From the NCBI RefSeq assembly GCF_028737265.1, contig NZ_JAQZAK010000017.1, positions 1 to 51,956 on the forward strand: 51,956 nucleotides of DNA, read 5' to 3'. Position 1 is the first letter of the stretch; every line of letters starts with the position of its first letter. This stretch comes from Actinomycetospora callitridis. GTDB lineage: Bacteria; Actinomycetota; Actinomycetes; Mycobacteriales; Pseudonocardiaceae. Position numbers and translations under genes: made by a program. The notes under the pieces were generated by a model that saw only the letters and a program-made list of their open reading frames with translations, did no database searches and was not told the origin of the DNA. Below, one piece after another: positions 43,188 through 51,748 of the stretch.

Positions 43188-44247
43188 CCGACGCGGCCAG
43201 CCATTCGCTGTAGAAGAGCCCCAGCCCCAGCGCGCAGCAGATCGCCGCGAGCAGCCAGAACCGGATGATCACCGTGGTCTCGGCCCAGCCCGCGAGCTCG
43301 AAGTGGTGGTGGAACGGAGCCATGCGGAACGGTCGCCGTCGCGTCGTCCGGAAGACCGCGACCTGCAGCACCACCGACAGCGCCTCGACGACGAAGACGC
43401 CGCCCAGGACGACGAGCAGCAGCTCGGTGCGGGTCACCATCGACAGGCCGGCGAACAGCCCGCCGAGCGCCAACGAGCCCGTGTCCCCCATGAAGATGCG
43501 GGCCGGCGCCGCGTTCCACCACAGGAAGCCGATGCACGCGCCCATCGCCGCGGCCGCCACGAGCGTCACGTCCAGCGGATCCCGTACCTGGTAACAGCCG
43601 GCCTCGATCTGCATCCCGCAGGCGTTGCGGAACTGCCAGAACGACACGATCAGATAGGTGGCCAGCACCATCGCCGACGTGCCGGCGGCGAGGCCGTCGA
43701 GCCCGTCGGTGAGGTTCACGGCGTTCGACCACGCCGTCACCACGAGGTAGCAGAAGACGACGAACCCGACCGCGCCGAGGCTGACCACCGCGATGTCGCG
43801 GACGAACGACAGGTTCGGCGACGCGGGCGTCAGCCCCTGTTCGTCCGGGAACTGCAGCGCGAGCACGCCGAACAGCACCGCGGTGACGAGCTGGCCGACC
43901 AGTTTCGCGGTCTTGTTCAGGCCCAGGTTGCGCTGCCGTCGGATCTTGATGAAGTCGTCGAGGAAGCCGACGACACCCAACGACGTCATGAGCATCAGCA
44001 CGAGCAGGCCGGACGCCGAGATCGCGACGTCGCCGACCAGGTGGGCGACGAGGTAGCCCGCCCACACCGCCACCAGGATCGCGACGCCACCCATCGTCGG
44101 GGTGCCGCGCTTGCCGCGGTGGCTCTGCGGCCCTTCCTCGCGGATCTCCTGTCCGAACCCCTGCTTGATGAACAGCCGGATCACGTACGGGGTCAGCAGG
44201 ATCGACACGGCCAGCGCGACCCCCGCCGCGACCAGCACGCCCCTCAT
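43180..44247 (-). CDS. mraY: Phospho-MurNAc-pentapeptide transferase (lipid I synthase)
   Basis: MraY moves phospho-MurNAc-pentapeptide onto undecaprenyl phosphate, giving lipid I. The 355-residue, ten-span membrane protein has the DD motif with D97/D98 in GFLDDFIKI, NLTDGLDGLA, FMGDTGSLALGG and the MAPFHHHFE loop near the C-terminus. All family residues are present. The ATG at 44247 has GGAGAGGAG upstream and overlaps the murF stop (ATGA). The product lies in the inner membrane. Confidence 0.97.
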   Translation of the reverse strand: MRGVLVAAGVALAVSILLTPYVIRLFIKQGFGQEIREEGPQSHRGKRGTPTMGGVAILVAVWAGYLVAHLVGDVAISASGLLVLMLMTSLGVVGFLDDFIKIRRQRNLGLNKTAKLVGQLVTAVLFGVLALQFPDEQGLTPASPNLSFVRDIAVVSLGAVGFVVFCYLVVTAWSNAVNLTDGLDGLAAGTSAMVLATYLIVSFWQFRNACGMQIEAGCYQVRDPLDVTLVAAAAMGACIGFLWWNAAPARIFMGDTGSLALGGLFAGLSMVTRTELLLVVLGGVFVVEALSVVLQVAVFRTTRRRPFRMAPFHHHFELAGWAETTVIIRFWLLAAICCALGLGLFYSEWLAASGG

Positions 44248-45713
44248 CGGGCTCCTCTCCCGTTCACCAGCGCGTCCGCGACCCGCTCGAGTCCCGCCGA
44301 GCGGGAGGCCTTCACCAGGACGACGTCGCCCGGGGCGACGCCGGCGCTGATCATGTCGGCCGCCGCCGCGGCGTCGGGCACCAGGTGGGAGTCGACGCCC
44401 CCGGCCGTCGCGGCCTCGTGCAGCGCGGCCACCGGGCCGTCGCCCCCGACCACGACGAGCCGCTGTACGCCCGTGCGGGCGACCTCGCGGCCGAGCTCCG
44501 TGTGCGCCTGCGGGGCGTCGTCGCCGAGCTCGGCCATGACGCCGAGCACGGCGGTGTGGCGCCCGCCCATCGCGGCGAGCGTCGCCAGCGCGGCACGCAT
44601 CGACTCGGGGTTGGCGTTGTAGGCGTCGTTGAGCACGCGGACGCCGTCGGGGCGCTCGGTGAGCTCCATGCGCCAGCGCGAGCGGGGCGCCGCGGTGGCG
44701 AGGCGCGCGGCGACGGTGTCGAGGTCCAGGCCGGACTCGAGCGCCACGGCCGCCGCGGCCAGGGCGTTGTCGACGTGGTGGGCGCCGTGCAGCCCGAGGG
44801 TCACCGGCGTCTCGCCCGCGGGCGTGACCAGCCGGAACGTCGCGCGCCCGGCGTCGTCGAGGCGCTCGTCGACCGCCCGGACCGTCGCCGCGGGCGCCCG
44901 GCCGGTGTGGACGACGCGGGCCGCGGTGCGCTGCGTCATGGCCGCCACCACCGGGTCGTCGGCGCCGAGGACGGCGACGCCGCCGTCCTGAGCAGCCGGC
45001 AGGGCCTCGACCAGCTCCCCCTTGGCCTGCGCGATCGCCTCCCGCGAGCCGAACTCGCCGAGGTGGGCCGAGCCGACGTTGAGGACGACGCCGATCCGCG
45101 GCGGCGCGACCCGGCACAGGGCCGCGACGTGGCCGGGCCCGCGGGCGGAGAGCTCGAGGACGAGGTGGCGGGTCCCGGGGGTGGCGCGCAGCGCGGTCCA
45201 GGGGTGGCCCAGCTCGTTGTTGAACGAGCCGGGCGGGGCGACGGTCGGGCCCCCCTTCCCGTCCGGCCCGGCTTCCAGTAGGTGCGCGGTGAGGTCCTTG
45301 GTCGACGTCTTGCCCGACGAGCCCGTGATGCCGACGACGGAGAGGCCGCCCGCGACGAGGGTGTCGACGACGTGGCGCGCCAGCGCGGCCAGCGCCGCCA
45401 GGACCCCGGCCCCGGCGCCGTCGGCGTCCGCGGCGAGCACGTAGGAGCTGGAGATCCCCGACACCGGCGGCACGATCACGGCCGGCGCGTCCACCTCGCG
45501 GGCCGCCAGCACCCCGGCGGCGCCCGCGGCCGTCGCGGCGTCGACGAAGTCGTGCCCGTCGACCCGCTCGCCGGGCAGGGCGACGAACAGGCCGCCCGGG
45601 GTCACGGCGCGGCTGTCGAACTCGACGGAGCCGGTGATCCGCTCGTCGCCCGACGCACGGTGCAGGCGGCCGCCGGTGACGCGGGCGACGTCGGCGAGGG
45701 TCAGCTCGATCAC
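44244..45713 (-). CDS. murF: UDP-MurNAc-tripeptide-D-Ala-D-Ala ligase
   Basis: MurF adds D-Ala-D-Ala to complete the UDP-MurNAc-pentapeptide. The 489-residue enzyme has a MurF N-terminal domain (FDSRAVTPGGLFVALPGE at ~32-49), the ATP loop ITGSSGKTSTK (129-139), and NDAYNANPESM in the central/C-terminal region, the mark separating MurF from MurE. The GTG start overlaps the murE stop. It is slightly long but complete. Confidence 0.96.
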   Translation of the reverse strand: MIELTLADVARVTGGRLHRASGDERITGSVEFDSRAVTPGGLFVALPGERVDGHDFVDAATAAGAAGVLAAREVDAPAVIVPPVSGISSSYVLAADADGAGAGVLAALAALARHVVDTLVAGGLSVVGITGSSGKTSTKDLTAHLLEAGPDGKGGPTVAPPGSFNNELGHPWTALRATPGTRHLVLELSARGPGHVAALCRVAPPRIGVVLNVGSAHLGEFGSREAIAQAKGELVEALPAAQDGGVAVLGADDPVVAAMTQRTAARVVHTGRAPAATVRAVDERLDDAGRATFRLVTPAGETPVTLGLHGAHHVDNALAAAAVALESGLDLDTVAARLATAAPRSRWRMELTERPDGVRVLNDAYNANPESMRAALATLAAMGGRHTAVLGVMAELGDDAPQAHTELGREVARTGVQRLVVVGGDGPVAALHEAATAGGVDSHLVPDAAAAADMISAGVAPGDVVLVKASRSAGLERVADALVNGRGAR

Positions 45714-47359
45714 CGGTGACCGCCCTGGGTCCGCACGAGCGCCCGCTCCAGCTCGTCGACGTCGGAGAACGGGAGCTTCTCGGCCCCGACCTGCTGGCCG
45801 GTCTCGTGGCCCTTGCCGGCGACCACGACGACGTCGCCCGGGCGCGCCTCGGCCACGGCCGCGGCGATGGCGGCGCGGCGGTCGCCGATCTCGTCGACCA
45901 GGGCGCCGGGCACCTCGCGGGCGCCGTCGAGCACGGCGGCACGGATCGCGGCCGGGTCCTCGGTGCGCGGGTTGTCATCGGTGACCCAGAGGTGGTCGGA
46001 GAGCTGGGCGCCCAGCCGGCCCATCACCGGGCGCTTGGCGCGGTCGCGGTCACCGCCGCAGCCCAGGACGGTGAGCACGCGCCCGCCGGTCTCGGCGGCC
46101 TGGGCGCGCAGCGTCTCGAGCAGGGCGCCGACCGCGGCCGGCTTGTGGGCGTAGTCGACGACGGCGAGGAACGGCTGGCCGGCCTCGACGCGCTGCATGC
46201 GTCCGGGCACCCGGACCTGGGCGAGCCCGCGGGCGAGCACGGCGGGGTCCTGGCCCGCGGCGTGCCCGCAGGCGAGGGCGAGCAGTGCGTTGGTGACGTT
46301 GAAGGCGCCGGGCAGGCGCAGGGTGACCGGCAGCGCGAGCCCGTCCGGGCCGTGCGCGGTGAACCGCTGCGTGCCGTCCGGCAGGGCGACGACGTCGGTG
46401 GCGTGCCAGTCGGCCTCGGGGGTGCCGACGGTGACCGTCTTCTTCTCCCCGGCGCCCTCGCGGACCAGGCGCAGCCCCCACGCCGAGTCGATGCAGACCA
46501 CCTCGGCCGCGGAGCGCCCGTCGAACAGGCGCGCCTTGGCCGCGAAGTAGTCCTCCATGTCGGCGTGGAAGTCGAGGTGCTCCGCCGAGAGGTTGGTGAA
46601 CGCGCCGACCGCGAACCGGGTGCCGCCGACGCGGCCGAGGCTCAGCGCGTGGCTGGAGACCTCCATGGCGACGTGCGTGGCGCCCTCGTCGACCATCGTC
46701 GCGAGCAGGGCCTGCAGGTCGGGCGCCTCGGGCGTCGTGAAGGCACTGGGCAGCCGGCGCCCGCCCAGGCGGGTCTCGACGGTGCCGATCAGCCCGGTGC
46801 TTTCCCCGGCCGCCGCGAGCGCCGCCTCGAGCAGGTAGACGGTCGTCGTCTTGCCGCTGGTGCCGGTCACGCCGAGCACGTCGAGGCGCGTCGACGGGTC
46901 GCCGTAGATCCGTGCCGCGGCGGGCCCGATCGCGGCACGGGGGTCGGGGTGCACGAGGACGGGCACGGCGGCCTCGAGGGCGGCCTCGCGGAGCGTCGGG
47001 CGGGCGGCCCCGTCGGCGTCGGTGAGCACGGCCGCGGCGCCGCGGGCCAGCGCGTCGCCCGCGAAGTCGGCGCCGTGCGCACGGCTGCCGGGCAGGGCCG
47101 CGAACAGGTCGCCGGGGCGTACCTCGTGGGCGCGCAGCGTGGCCCCGGTGAGCCGGGCGTCGGCGTCGCCGACGATCTCCACGGAGCCGGTCTCCCGCAG
47201 CCGGGCGACCACCTCGGTGACCGTCACGGGCGTGACGCGCAGGGGTCGCAGAGGGCCGTGGTCGGGGCCCGCGGCGGCCGCTCCGGCGGTGCCGTCACCA
47301 CCCCGCCCCGGACCGGGTCCGGGGGCGTCATCGGTGGTTCTCGGCGGTGCGGCGGGCAC
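45710..47359 (-). CDS. murE: UDP-MurNAc-dipeptide-meso-diaminopimelate ligase
   Basis: MurE adds the third residue of the stem peptide. The 549-residue enzyme has the ATP loop VTGTSGKTTTV (164-174), K275 in YFAAKARLF (usually carbamylated), and DNPR at 462-465, the motif that selects meso-diaminopimelate over lysine. This predicts an A1-gamma-type wall. The N-terminus (about 40 residues) is Pro/Gly-rich and may be overlong; the GTG at 47359 has no strong ribosome site, and a later GTG could be used. It is preceded by a 74-base gap with a hairpin. Confidence 0.95.
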   Translation of the reverse strand: MPAAPPRTTDDAPGPGPGRGGDGTAGAAAAGPDHGPLRPLRVTPVTVTEVVARLRETGSVEIVGDADARLTGATLRAHEVRPGDLFAALPGSRAHGADFAGDALARGAAAVLTDADGAARPTLREAALEAAVPVLVHPDPRAAIGPAAARIYGDPSTRLDVLGVTGTSGKTTTVYLLEAALAAAGESTGLIGTVETRLGGRRLPSAFTTPEAPDLQALLATMVDEGATHVAMEVSSHALSLGRVGGTRFAVGAFTNLSAEHLDFHADMEDYFAAKARLFDGRSAAEVVCIDSAWGLRLVREGAGEKKTVTVGTPEADWHATDVVALPDGTQRFTAHGPDGLALPVTLRLPGAFNVTNALLALACGHAAGQDPAVLARGLAQVRVPGRMQRVEAGQPFLAVVDYAHKPAAVGALLETLRAQAAETGGRVLTVLGCGGDRDRAKRPVMGRLGAQLSDHLWVTDDNPRTEDPAAIRAAVLDGAREVPGALVDEIGDRRAAIAAAVAEARPGDVVVVAGKGHETGQQVGAEKLPFSDVDELERALVRTQGGHR

Positions 47360-47396
47360 GATGGCGAAGGCTACTCACCGTCTCCGCCGTCCCTCC

Positions 47397-47414
47397 GCAG
47401 GCCCTGTGGCCTGC
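47397..47414 (-). other. Hairpin in the pbpB-murE gap
   Basis: GCAGGCC/GGCCTGC with a 4-base loop lies in the only sizeable gap of the mraZ-murC stretch apart from the mraZ leader. It could act as a processing or pausing site, or a weak terminator before murE. Promoter elements were not recognised. Confidence 0.4.
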
Positions 47415-47433
47415 AGCGGGAGTCACGGAAGCA

Positions 47434-49380
47434 TCACGGCAGCGTGAGAGGCACCTGGCGCGGCGGCGCGGTGGACACCGGCACGGCCCCGTGCTGGGCG
47501 AGGTAGGCGCCGATGTCGTGGAACAGCGGCGCGGCCGAGTCGCCGCCCGGCGGGCGGTCGAGCATCAGCGCGACGACGTAACGGGGGTCCTGGGCCGGGA
47601 ACATGCCGGCGAAGGTGATCCAGTAGTTCGACTGGGAGTAGCAGCCACAGCCCGGGTCGACCTGCTGCGCCGTCCCCGTCTTGCCGGCGACCGGATAGCC
47701 CGGGATCGCCGCCTGCGGCCCCGTGCCGCGGTTGCCGCCGCGGCCGTCCTGGGTCACCGACTGCAGCATGTCGCGCATCGTCCGCGCGGTCTCCGGGCTC
47801 ATCGCCCGCACGCCCCCGGGCGTCGGCGACGGGGTGCGGACGCCGTCGGCGCCGACCTCGGCCTCCACCACCCGCGGCGGCACGCGCACGCCGTCGTTGG
47901 CGACGGCCTGGTACATGCTCGCCATCTGCAGGGTGGTCATCGAGAGGCCCTGGCCGATGGGCAGGTTGCCGAAGGTGCTGCCCGACCAGTCCTCGCGGGC
48001 CGGCACCGAGCCGGGGCTCTCGCCCGGGAGCTCGATGCCCGTCCGGGTGCCGATGCCGAGCGACTCGAGCATCGACGCGAACCGGTCGGGGCCCACGCGC
48101 TGGGCCGTCATCAGCGTGCCGACGTTCGAGGAGCGCCCGAGCACGCCGTTGAGCGTGAGGTTGATCGTGCCGTGGGACCAGGCGTCGCTGATCGTGCGGT
48201 CGGCGACGCGGATGCTGCCCGGGACCTGGAGGACGTCCTCGGGCCGGGCGACGCCGGCCTCGAGGGCCGCAGCCATCGTCACGAGTTTGTTGACCGAGCC
48301 CGGCTCGAACGGCGACGTCACCGACGGGTTGCTCAGCTGGGCCCCGGGCGCGCCCGGGGAGGCGGGGTTGAACGACCCGGAGTTGGCCATCGAGAGCACC
48401 TGGCCGGTGTGCGCGTCGAGGACGACGGCGCTGCCGTTGCGGGCGCCGACGCGGGCCGTGTACTCCCGCAGGCGCTGCTCGACCGCGTACTGCAGGTCGG
48501 TGTCGAGGGTGAGGACGATGTCGCGGCCCGCCTGCGCGGGCTGCTCGGCGCGCGTGGTGCCGGGGATGACGGCGTCGCTGCCCTCCGCGGTGTCGACGAC
48601 GCGGTAGCCGTCCTGACCGGCGAGGGTGGTGTCGAGCGCGCTCTCCAGCCCGATCGATCCGCGGATCTTCTGGCGGTCCATGTTCCAGGCGGCGCTGCCG
48701 ACGACGGTCGCGGCGACGTCACCCGCGGGGTACTGCCGCGACTCGCGGTCCTCCTCGGCGATCTCGGGGAACTCCTCGCGCACCTGGCGCGCGGCCCCGG
48801 GGTCGACCAGCGGGGCGAGCACGACGTAGCTGCGGTCCGAGGTGAGCGACGCGAAGATCGGGCCGGGGTCGAGGCCGAGGATGCGCCCGATGCCGACGGC
48901 GATCGCGGACTTGCGCTGGTCCGGAGTCGGCGAGCCCGGCCGGCTGCGGATCGCGGGGTCGTTCCAGTCCTCGGTGATGCGCCGGGGGTTCGCGACGAGC
49001 GCCTTGGCCTCGACGCTGAACGCGAGCGGGGTGCCGTAGCGGTCGAGGATCGCGCCGCGCTCGGCGGGCACCACCAGCTTCGTCGTGCGCTGGCGGGCGG
49101 CGTCCTCCGACAGCTCCCCCGCGCGCAGGCCCTGGACCTCGATGAGCTTGAGGGTGCAGAGCAGGAGCACCGCCACGAGGATCACGCGACCGACCCGCAG
49201 GCGACGCCGCGGGTCCGGCGGCCGTGGGGCCGGGCGACGGCGGGGCTGGCGCGGCGGGGGCGGCGGCGGTGACGGGCGACGGCCACCGGGGCCCCGCACG
49301 CCCGGGCCGCGCGCCGGCGGCCGACTCAGGGTGGCCCGGCTCGGGGTGGCCCTGCCCATGGTGGCGGAGCCGCGCGGCAT
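47434..49380 (-). CDS. pbpB: Septal transpeptidase PbpB (FtsI, class B PBP)
   Basis: This cross-links septal peptidoglycan together with FtsW. The 648-residue protein has a Pro/Arg-rich cytosolic tail (1-60), one span (~63-83), a dimerisation domain (ERGAILDRYGTPLA at 107-120), and a transpeptidase domain with S362-V-N-K365, S417-S-N419 and K567-T-G569. C578 and C580 (GCGC) lie just after the KTG box. The stop/start junction with the FtsL-like gene is TGATG, so they are coupled. Confidence 0.96.
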   Translation of the reverse strand: MPRGSATMGRATPSRATLSRPPARGPGVRGPGGRRPSPPPPPPRQPRRRPAPRPPDPRRRLRVGRVILVAVLLLCTLKLIEVQGLRAGELSEDAARQRTTKLVVPAERGAILDRYGTPLAFSVEAKALVANPRRITEDWNDPAIRSRPGSPTPDQRKSAIAVGIGRILGLDPGPIFASLTSDRSYVVLAPLVDPGAARQVREEFPEIAEEDRESRQYPAGDVAATVVGSAAWNMDRQKIRGSIGLESALDTTLAGQDGYRVVDTAEGSDAVIPGTTRAEQPAQAGRDIVLTLDTDLQYAVEQRLREYTARVGARNGSAVVLDAHTGQVLSMANSGSFNPASPGAPGAQLSNPSVTSPFEPGSVNKLVTMAAALEAGVARPEDVLQVPGSIRVADRTISDAWSHGTINLTLNGVLGRSSNVGTLMTAQRVGPDRFASMLESLGIGTRTGIELPGESPGSVPAREDWSGSTFGNLPIGQGLSMTTLQMASMYQAVANDGVRVPPRVVEAEVGADGVRTPSPTPGGVRAMSPETARTMRDMLQSVTQDGRGGNRGTGPQAAIPGYPVAGKTGTAQQVDPGCGCYSQSNYWITFAGMFPAQDPRYVVALMLDRPPGGDSAAPLFHDIGAYLAQHGAVPVSTAPPRQVPLTLP

Positions 49381-50063
49381 CAGGGTGCCGCCGGCGAGGC
49401 GTCGTCGGCGGCGGCCGCGGAGTCGGGGGTGGTCTCGGAGTTCGCCGGGTCCGGGGTGGTGTCCGGGGTCGCGGCCGGGACCGCGACCAGCTGGTCCTCC
49501 GCCGCGGCGGCGCCGGCCGGTGCCGGGGCGGGCTGCCCGTCGACGGCGGCCTGGGCGCCGTTGTCCTGCGCGCCTGCGGGCGGGGTGGCGGGCACGGCGA
49601 CCGGCGGCGGGGCCAGTGGCTGGGCGGGCTTCGGGTCCCCGACGACCTGCGACGACCCGTCGGGCGCGATCACCAGCACCGCGGGTTCCCCCGCCGGCAC
49701 CATGCCCTGGGCCCGGGCGGCGGCGGCCAGCGCGGGCGCCGACTGCGCGGCCTCGACGTCGCGGTGCAGGCGCTCGCTCTGCTCGGAGAGGTCGCGGGCC
49801 ACCTGGCGGGCCTCGTCGAGCCGGTACGAGTCGGCGGCGGCCGCCGTCGAGAGCCACAGCGTCGCGACCAGTCCCCCGGTGAGCAGCACCATGATGAGGA
49901 GGACGAACGGGGCGGTGCCGGAGGCGCGCGTGTCCGTCGTCCGGGTGGCGGGCTTCGGCGCCGGGCGTGTCGAAGCCGCGGGACGGCGCGTGCCGGTGTC
50001 CCGCGACGCGGGCCGGGTGCTCGTCGTGCCCGGGCGGGGGCCGGTCAGGGTCCCGGTGCTCAT
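49380..50063 (-). CDS. FtsL-like septum protein
   Basis: The 227-residue bitopic protein has a Thr/Arg/Pro-rich cytosolic tail (1-50), one span at about 52-72, a short coiled coil (~78-108, YRLDEARQVARDLSEQSERL) and a long Ala/Pro-rich outer tail. That topology and its place between rsmH and pbpB identify the FtsL slot of the cluster; sequence conservation in this family is low. The ATG overlaps the rsmH stop. The outer tail is much longer than in FtsL of enteric bacteria. Confidence 0.8.
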   Translation of the reverse strand: MSTGTLTGPRPGTTSTRPASRDTGTRRPAASTRPAPKPATRTTDTRASGTAPFVLLIMVLLTGGLVATLWLSTAAAADSYRLDEARQVARDLSEQSERLHRDVEAAQSAPALAAAARAQGMVPAGEPAVLVIAPDGSSQVVGDPKPAQPLAPPPVAVPATPPAGAQDNGAQAAVDGQPAPAPAGAAAAEDQLVAVPAATPDTTPDPANSETTPDSAAAADDASPAAP

Positions 50064-51040
50064 GCGGCCTCCCGAATACGTTGCGCGGCACGCAGCCGCA
50101 CCGACGCCGCCCGTGGGTTCGCGGCGATCTCGTCCTCATCGGCCCGTTCCGCGCCGCGGGTCAGCAGGCGCAGCTCGGGCTCGTCCTCCGGCCGGACGAT
50201 GGGCATGTCCGGTGGGGCCTTGGTGCGCGAGTGCTCGGCGAGCACGCGCTTGACGATCCGGTCCTCGAGGGACTGGTAGGACATGACGACCACCCGGCCG
50301 TCGACGGCCAGCGCGCGGACCGCGGCCGGGATCGCGCCGGCGACGGCGTCCAGCTCGCCGTTGACCTCCACCCGCAGCGCCTGGAACGTGCGCTTGGCGG
50401 GGTTCCCGCCGGTGCGGCGGGCGGCGGCCGGGATGGCCTCGTCGAGGAGGGCGACGAGCTCCGCGCTGGTCCGCAACGGAGCCCGCCGCCGGGCGCGCAC
50501 GACGGCCTCGACGATGCGCCGGGCCGATCGCTCCTCTCCGTACTCGTGCAGCACGCGCACCAGGTCACCGGGCGCGTAGGTGTTGAGGACGTCGGCCGCG
50601 GTCGGGCCGGTCGTCGGGTCCATCCGCATGTCCAGCGGCGCGTCGCGGGCGTAGGAGAACCCGCGCTCGTCCTCGTCGAGCTGCATCGAGGACACGCCGA
50701 GGTCGAACAGCACGCCTTGGACGCCGTCGAACCCCAGGGCGTCGAGGACCTCGGGGATCGCGTCGAAGACGGCGTGGACGAAGTGGGTGCGGTCGGCGTA
50801 GTCGCTCAGCCGTTCAGAAGCGAGCCGCAACGCCGATCGGTCGCGGTCAACACCTACAAGAGTGAGTCTCGAGTGCCGAGAAAGCAGCGCGGCGGAGTGG
50901 CCGGCAGCCCCCAGGGTGGCGTCGACGAGCACGGCGTCGCGGTCGGCGAGGGCCGGCTCGAAGAGCGAGACGATGCGGTCGAGCAGGACGGGGACGTGAC
51001 GGGCGGGCGCGAACTGCGGCTCCTGCCCCTCGTCGTCCAC
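50060..51040 (-). CDS. rsmH: 16S rRNA (cytosine-1402-N4)-methyltransferase RsmH (MraW)
   Basis: RsmH methylates C1402 of 16S rRNA. The 326-residue protein has HVPVLLDRIV (15-24), the SAM loop VDATLGAAGHS (39-49), LVGVDRDRSAL, FDLGVSSMQLDEDERGFSY and PAKRTFQALRVEVN. The GTG at 51040 follows a G-rich ribosome site. Codons 53-77 are strikingly rich in A/T-ending codons, unlike the rest of the gene. A structured leader of 210 bases separates it from mraZ. Confidence 0.95.
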   Translation of the reverse strand: MDDEGQEPQFAPARHVPVLLDRIVSLFEPALADRDAVLVDATLGAAGHSAALLSRHSRLTLVGVDRDRSALRLASERLSDYADRTHFVHAVFDAIPEVLDALGFDGVQGVLFDLGVSSMQLDEDERGFSYARDAPLDMRMDPTTGPTAADVLNTYAPGDLVRVLHEYGEERSARRIVEAVVRARRRAPLRTSAELVALLDEAIPAAARRTGGNPAKRTFQALRVEVNGELDAVAGAIPAAVRALAVDGRVVVMSYQSLEDRIVKRVLAEHSRTKAPPDMPIVRPEDEPELRLLTRGAERADEDEIAANPRAASVRLRAAQRIREAA

Positions 51041-51066
51041 CGAACGCCCCCCACCGACTCGTCGTC

Positions 51067-51222
51067 CCGGGCCGCACGGCCCGGTCGTCTGCTGCTGCGG
51101 CCGGATGCCGTCACGTCCCGGCCCGCAGATCGACGGACCTGGCGCCGGGGAAGGTGCGCCAGGGCCGTCGCCCTGCGGACCGGGGCCTCACGGCACCCGA
51201 CCCGGCGCCCCTCGAGGGCGCC
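51067..51222 (-). ncRNA. Structured rsmH leader resembling the mraW RNA motif
   Basis: The 210-base mraZ-rsmH gap folds, on the minus strand, into three perfect hairpins: 51204-51222 (7-bp arms), 51138-51163 (arms CCTGGCGC/GCGCCAGG with loop ACCTTCCCCG), and 51067-51084 (CCGGGCC/GGCCCGG, loop GTGC). The CUUCCCC in the middle loop is, as I recall, the signature of the mraW RNA motif described upstream of mraW genes in actinobacteria. A role in controlling the dcw operon is likely but unproven. Whether the outer hairpins belong to the motif needs a covariance search. Confidence 0.6.
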
Positions 51223-51250
51223 ACGTGTTCGCTTGTCGGTGCGGTCGGCG

Positions 51251-51682
51251 TCAGAAGACGCCGGGCAGCACTTCCTGCTGGGCCTGCGCGTAGCCGGCTT
51301 CGTGCTCGTCCTGGTACCGCGCCCACGCCGCGCTGTCCCAGATCTCGAGACGGTTGACCGCCCCGATGACCGTGCAGTCGCGGTCGAGCCCGGCGTAGCG
51401 CCGGAGCTCGGCCGTGATCGGGATACGACCCTGGGAGTCGGGGCGCTGCTCGTCGGTGCCGGCGAACAGGTAGCGCTGGTACGCGCGCACCCGCTCGTCG
51501 GTGAACGGCGCCTCGGCCACCTTGCGGGCCATCTGCTCGAACTCGTCACGGGGGAACACGTAGAGGCAGTGGTCCTGACCCTTCGTGATCATCAGCCCCC
51601 CTGCGAGCTCGTCCCGGAACCTCGCGGGCAGGGTCAACCTGCCCTTGTCGTCCAATCTCGGGGTGTGGGTGCCGAGGAACAC
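51251..51682 (-). CDS. mraZ: Transcriptional regulator MraZ
   Basis: This 143-residue, two-repeat SpoVT/AbrB-fold protein binds upstream of its own operon. It starts FLGTHTPRLDDKGRLTLPA (repeat 1) with a second DSQGRIPIT block near residue 80. Length matches mycobacterial MraZ. The GTG at 51682 is chosen because GGGAGGTG lies six bases upstream and homology starts there; a GTG at 51718 would lie inside the operator. It heads the dcw operon. Confidence 0.95.
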   Translation of the reverse strand: MFLGTHTPRLDDKGRLTLPARFRDELAGGLMITKGQDHCLYVFPRDEFEQMARKVAEAPFTDERVRAYQRYLFAGTDEQRPDSQGRIPITAELRRYAGLDRDCTVIGAVNRLEIWDSAAWARYQDEHEAGYAQAQQEVLPGVF

Positions 51683-51712
51683 GGCGCCCACCTCCCTGGC
51701 GAGGCCCGTCCG

Positions 51713-51748
51713 CCCCACTGCTCACCACCATACCCCACCATCCCCCAC
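51713..51748 (-). promoter_or_regulatory. MraZ box: four direct repeats at 10-bp spacing
   Basis: On the minus strand GTGGGG, GTGGGG, GTGGTG and GTGGGG begin at 51748, 51738, 51728 and 51718, exactly 10 bases apart, 31-66 bases upstream of the mraZ start. This matches the known MraZ operator (TGGG-type repeats once per helix turn), so autoregulation is strongly suggested. The repeats overlap the likely -10 region (GTATGGT). Confidence 0.8.

Noticed and set aside
47347..49272. 641-residue plus-strand frame opposite pbpB
   Set aside because: It is the antisense shadow of a well-identified penicillin-binding protein.
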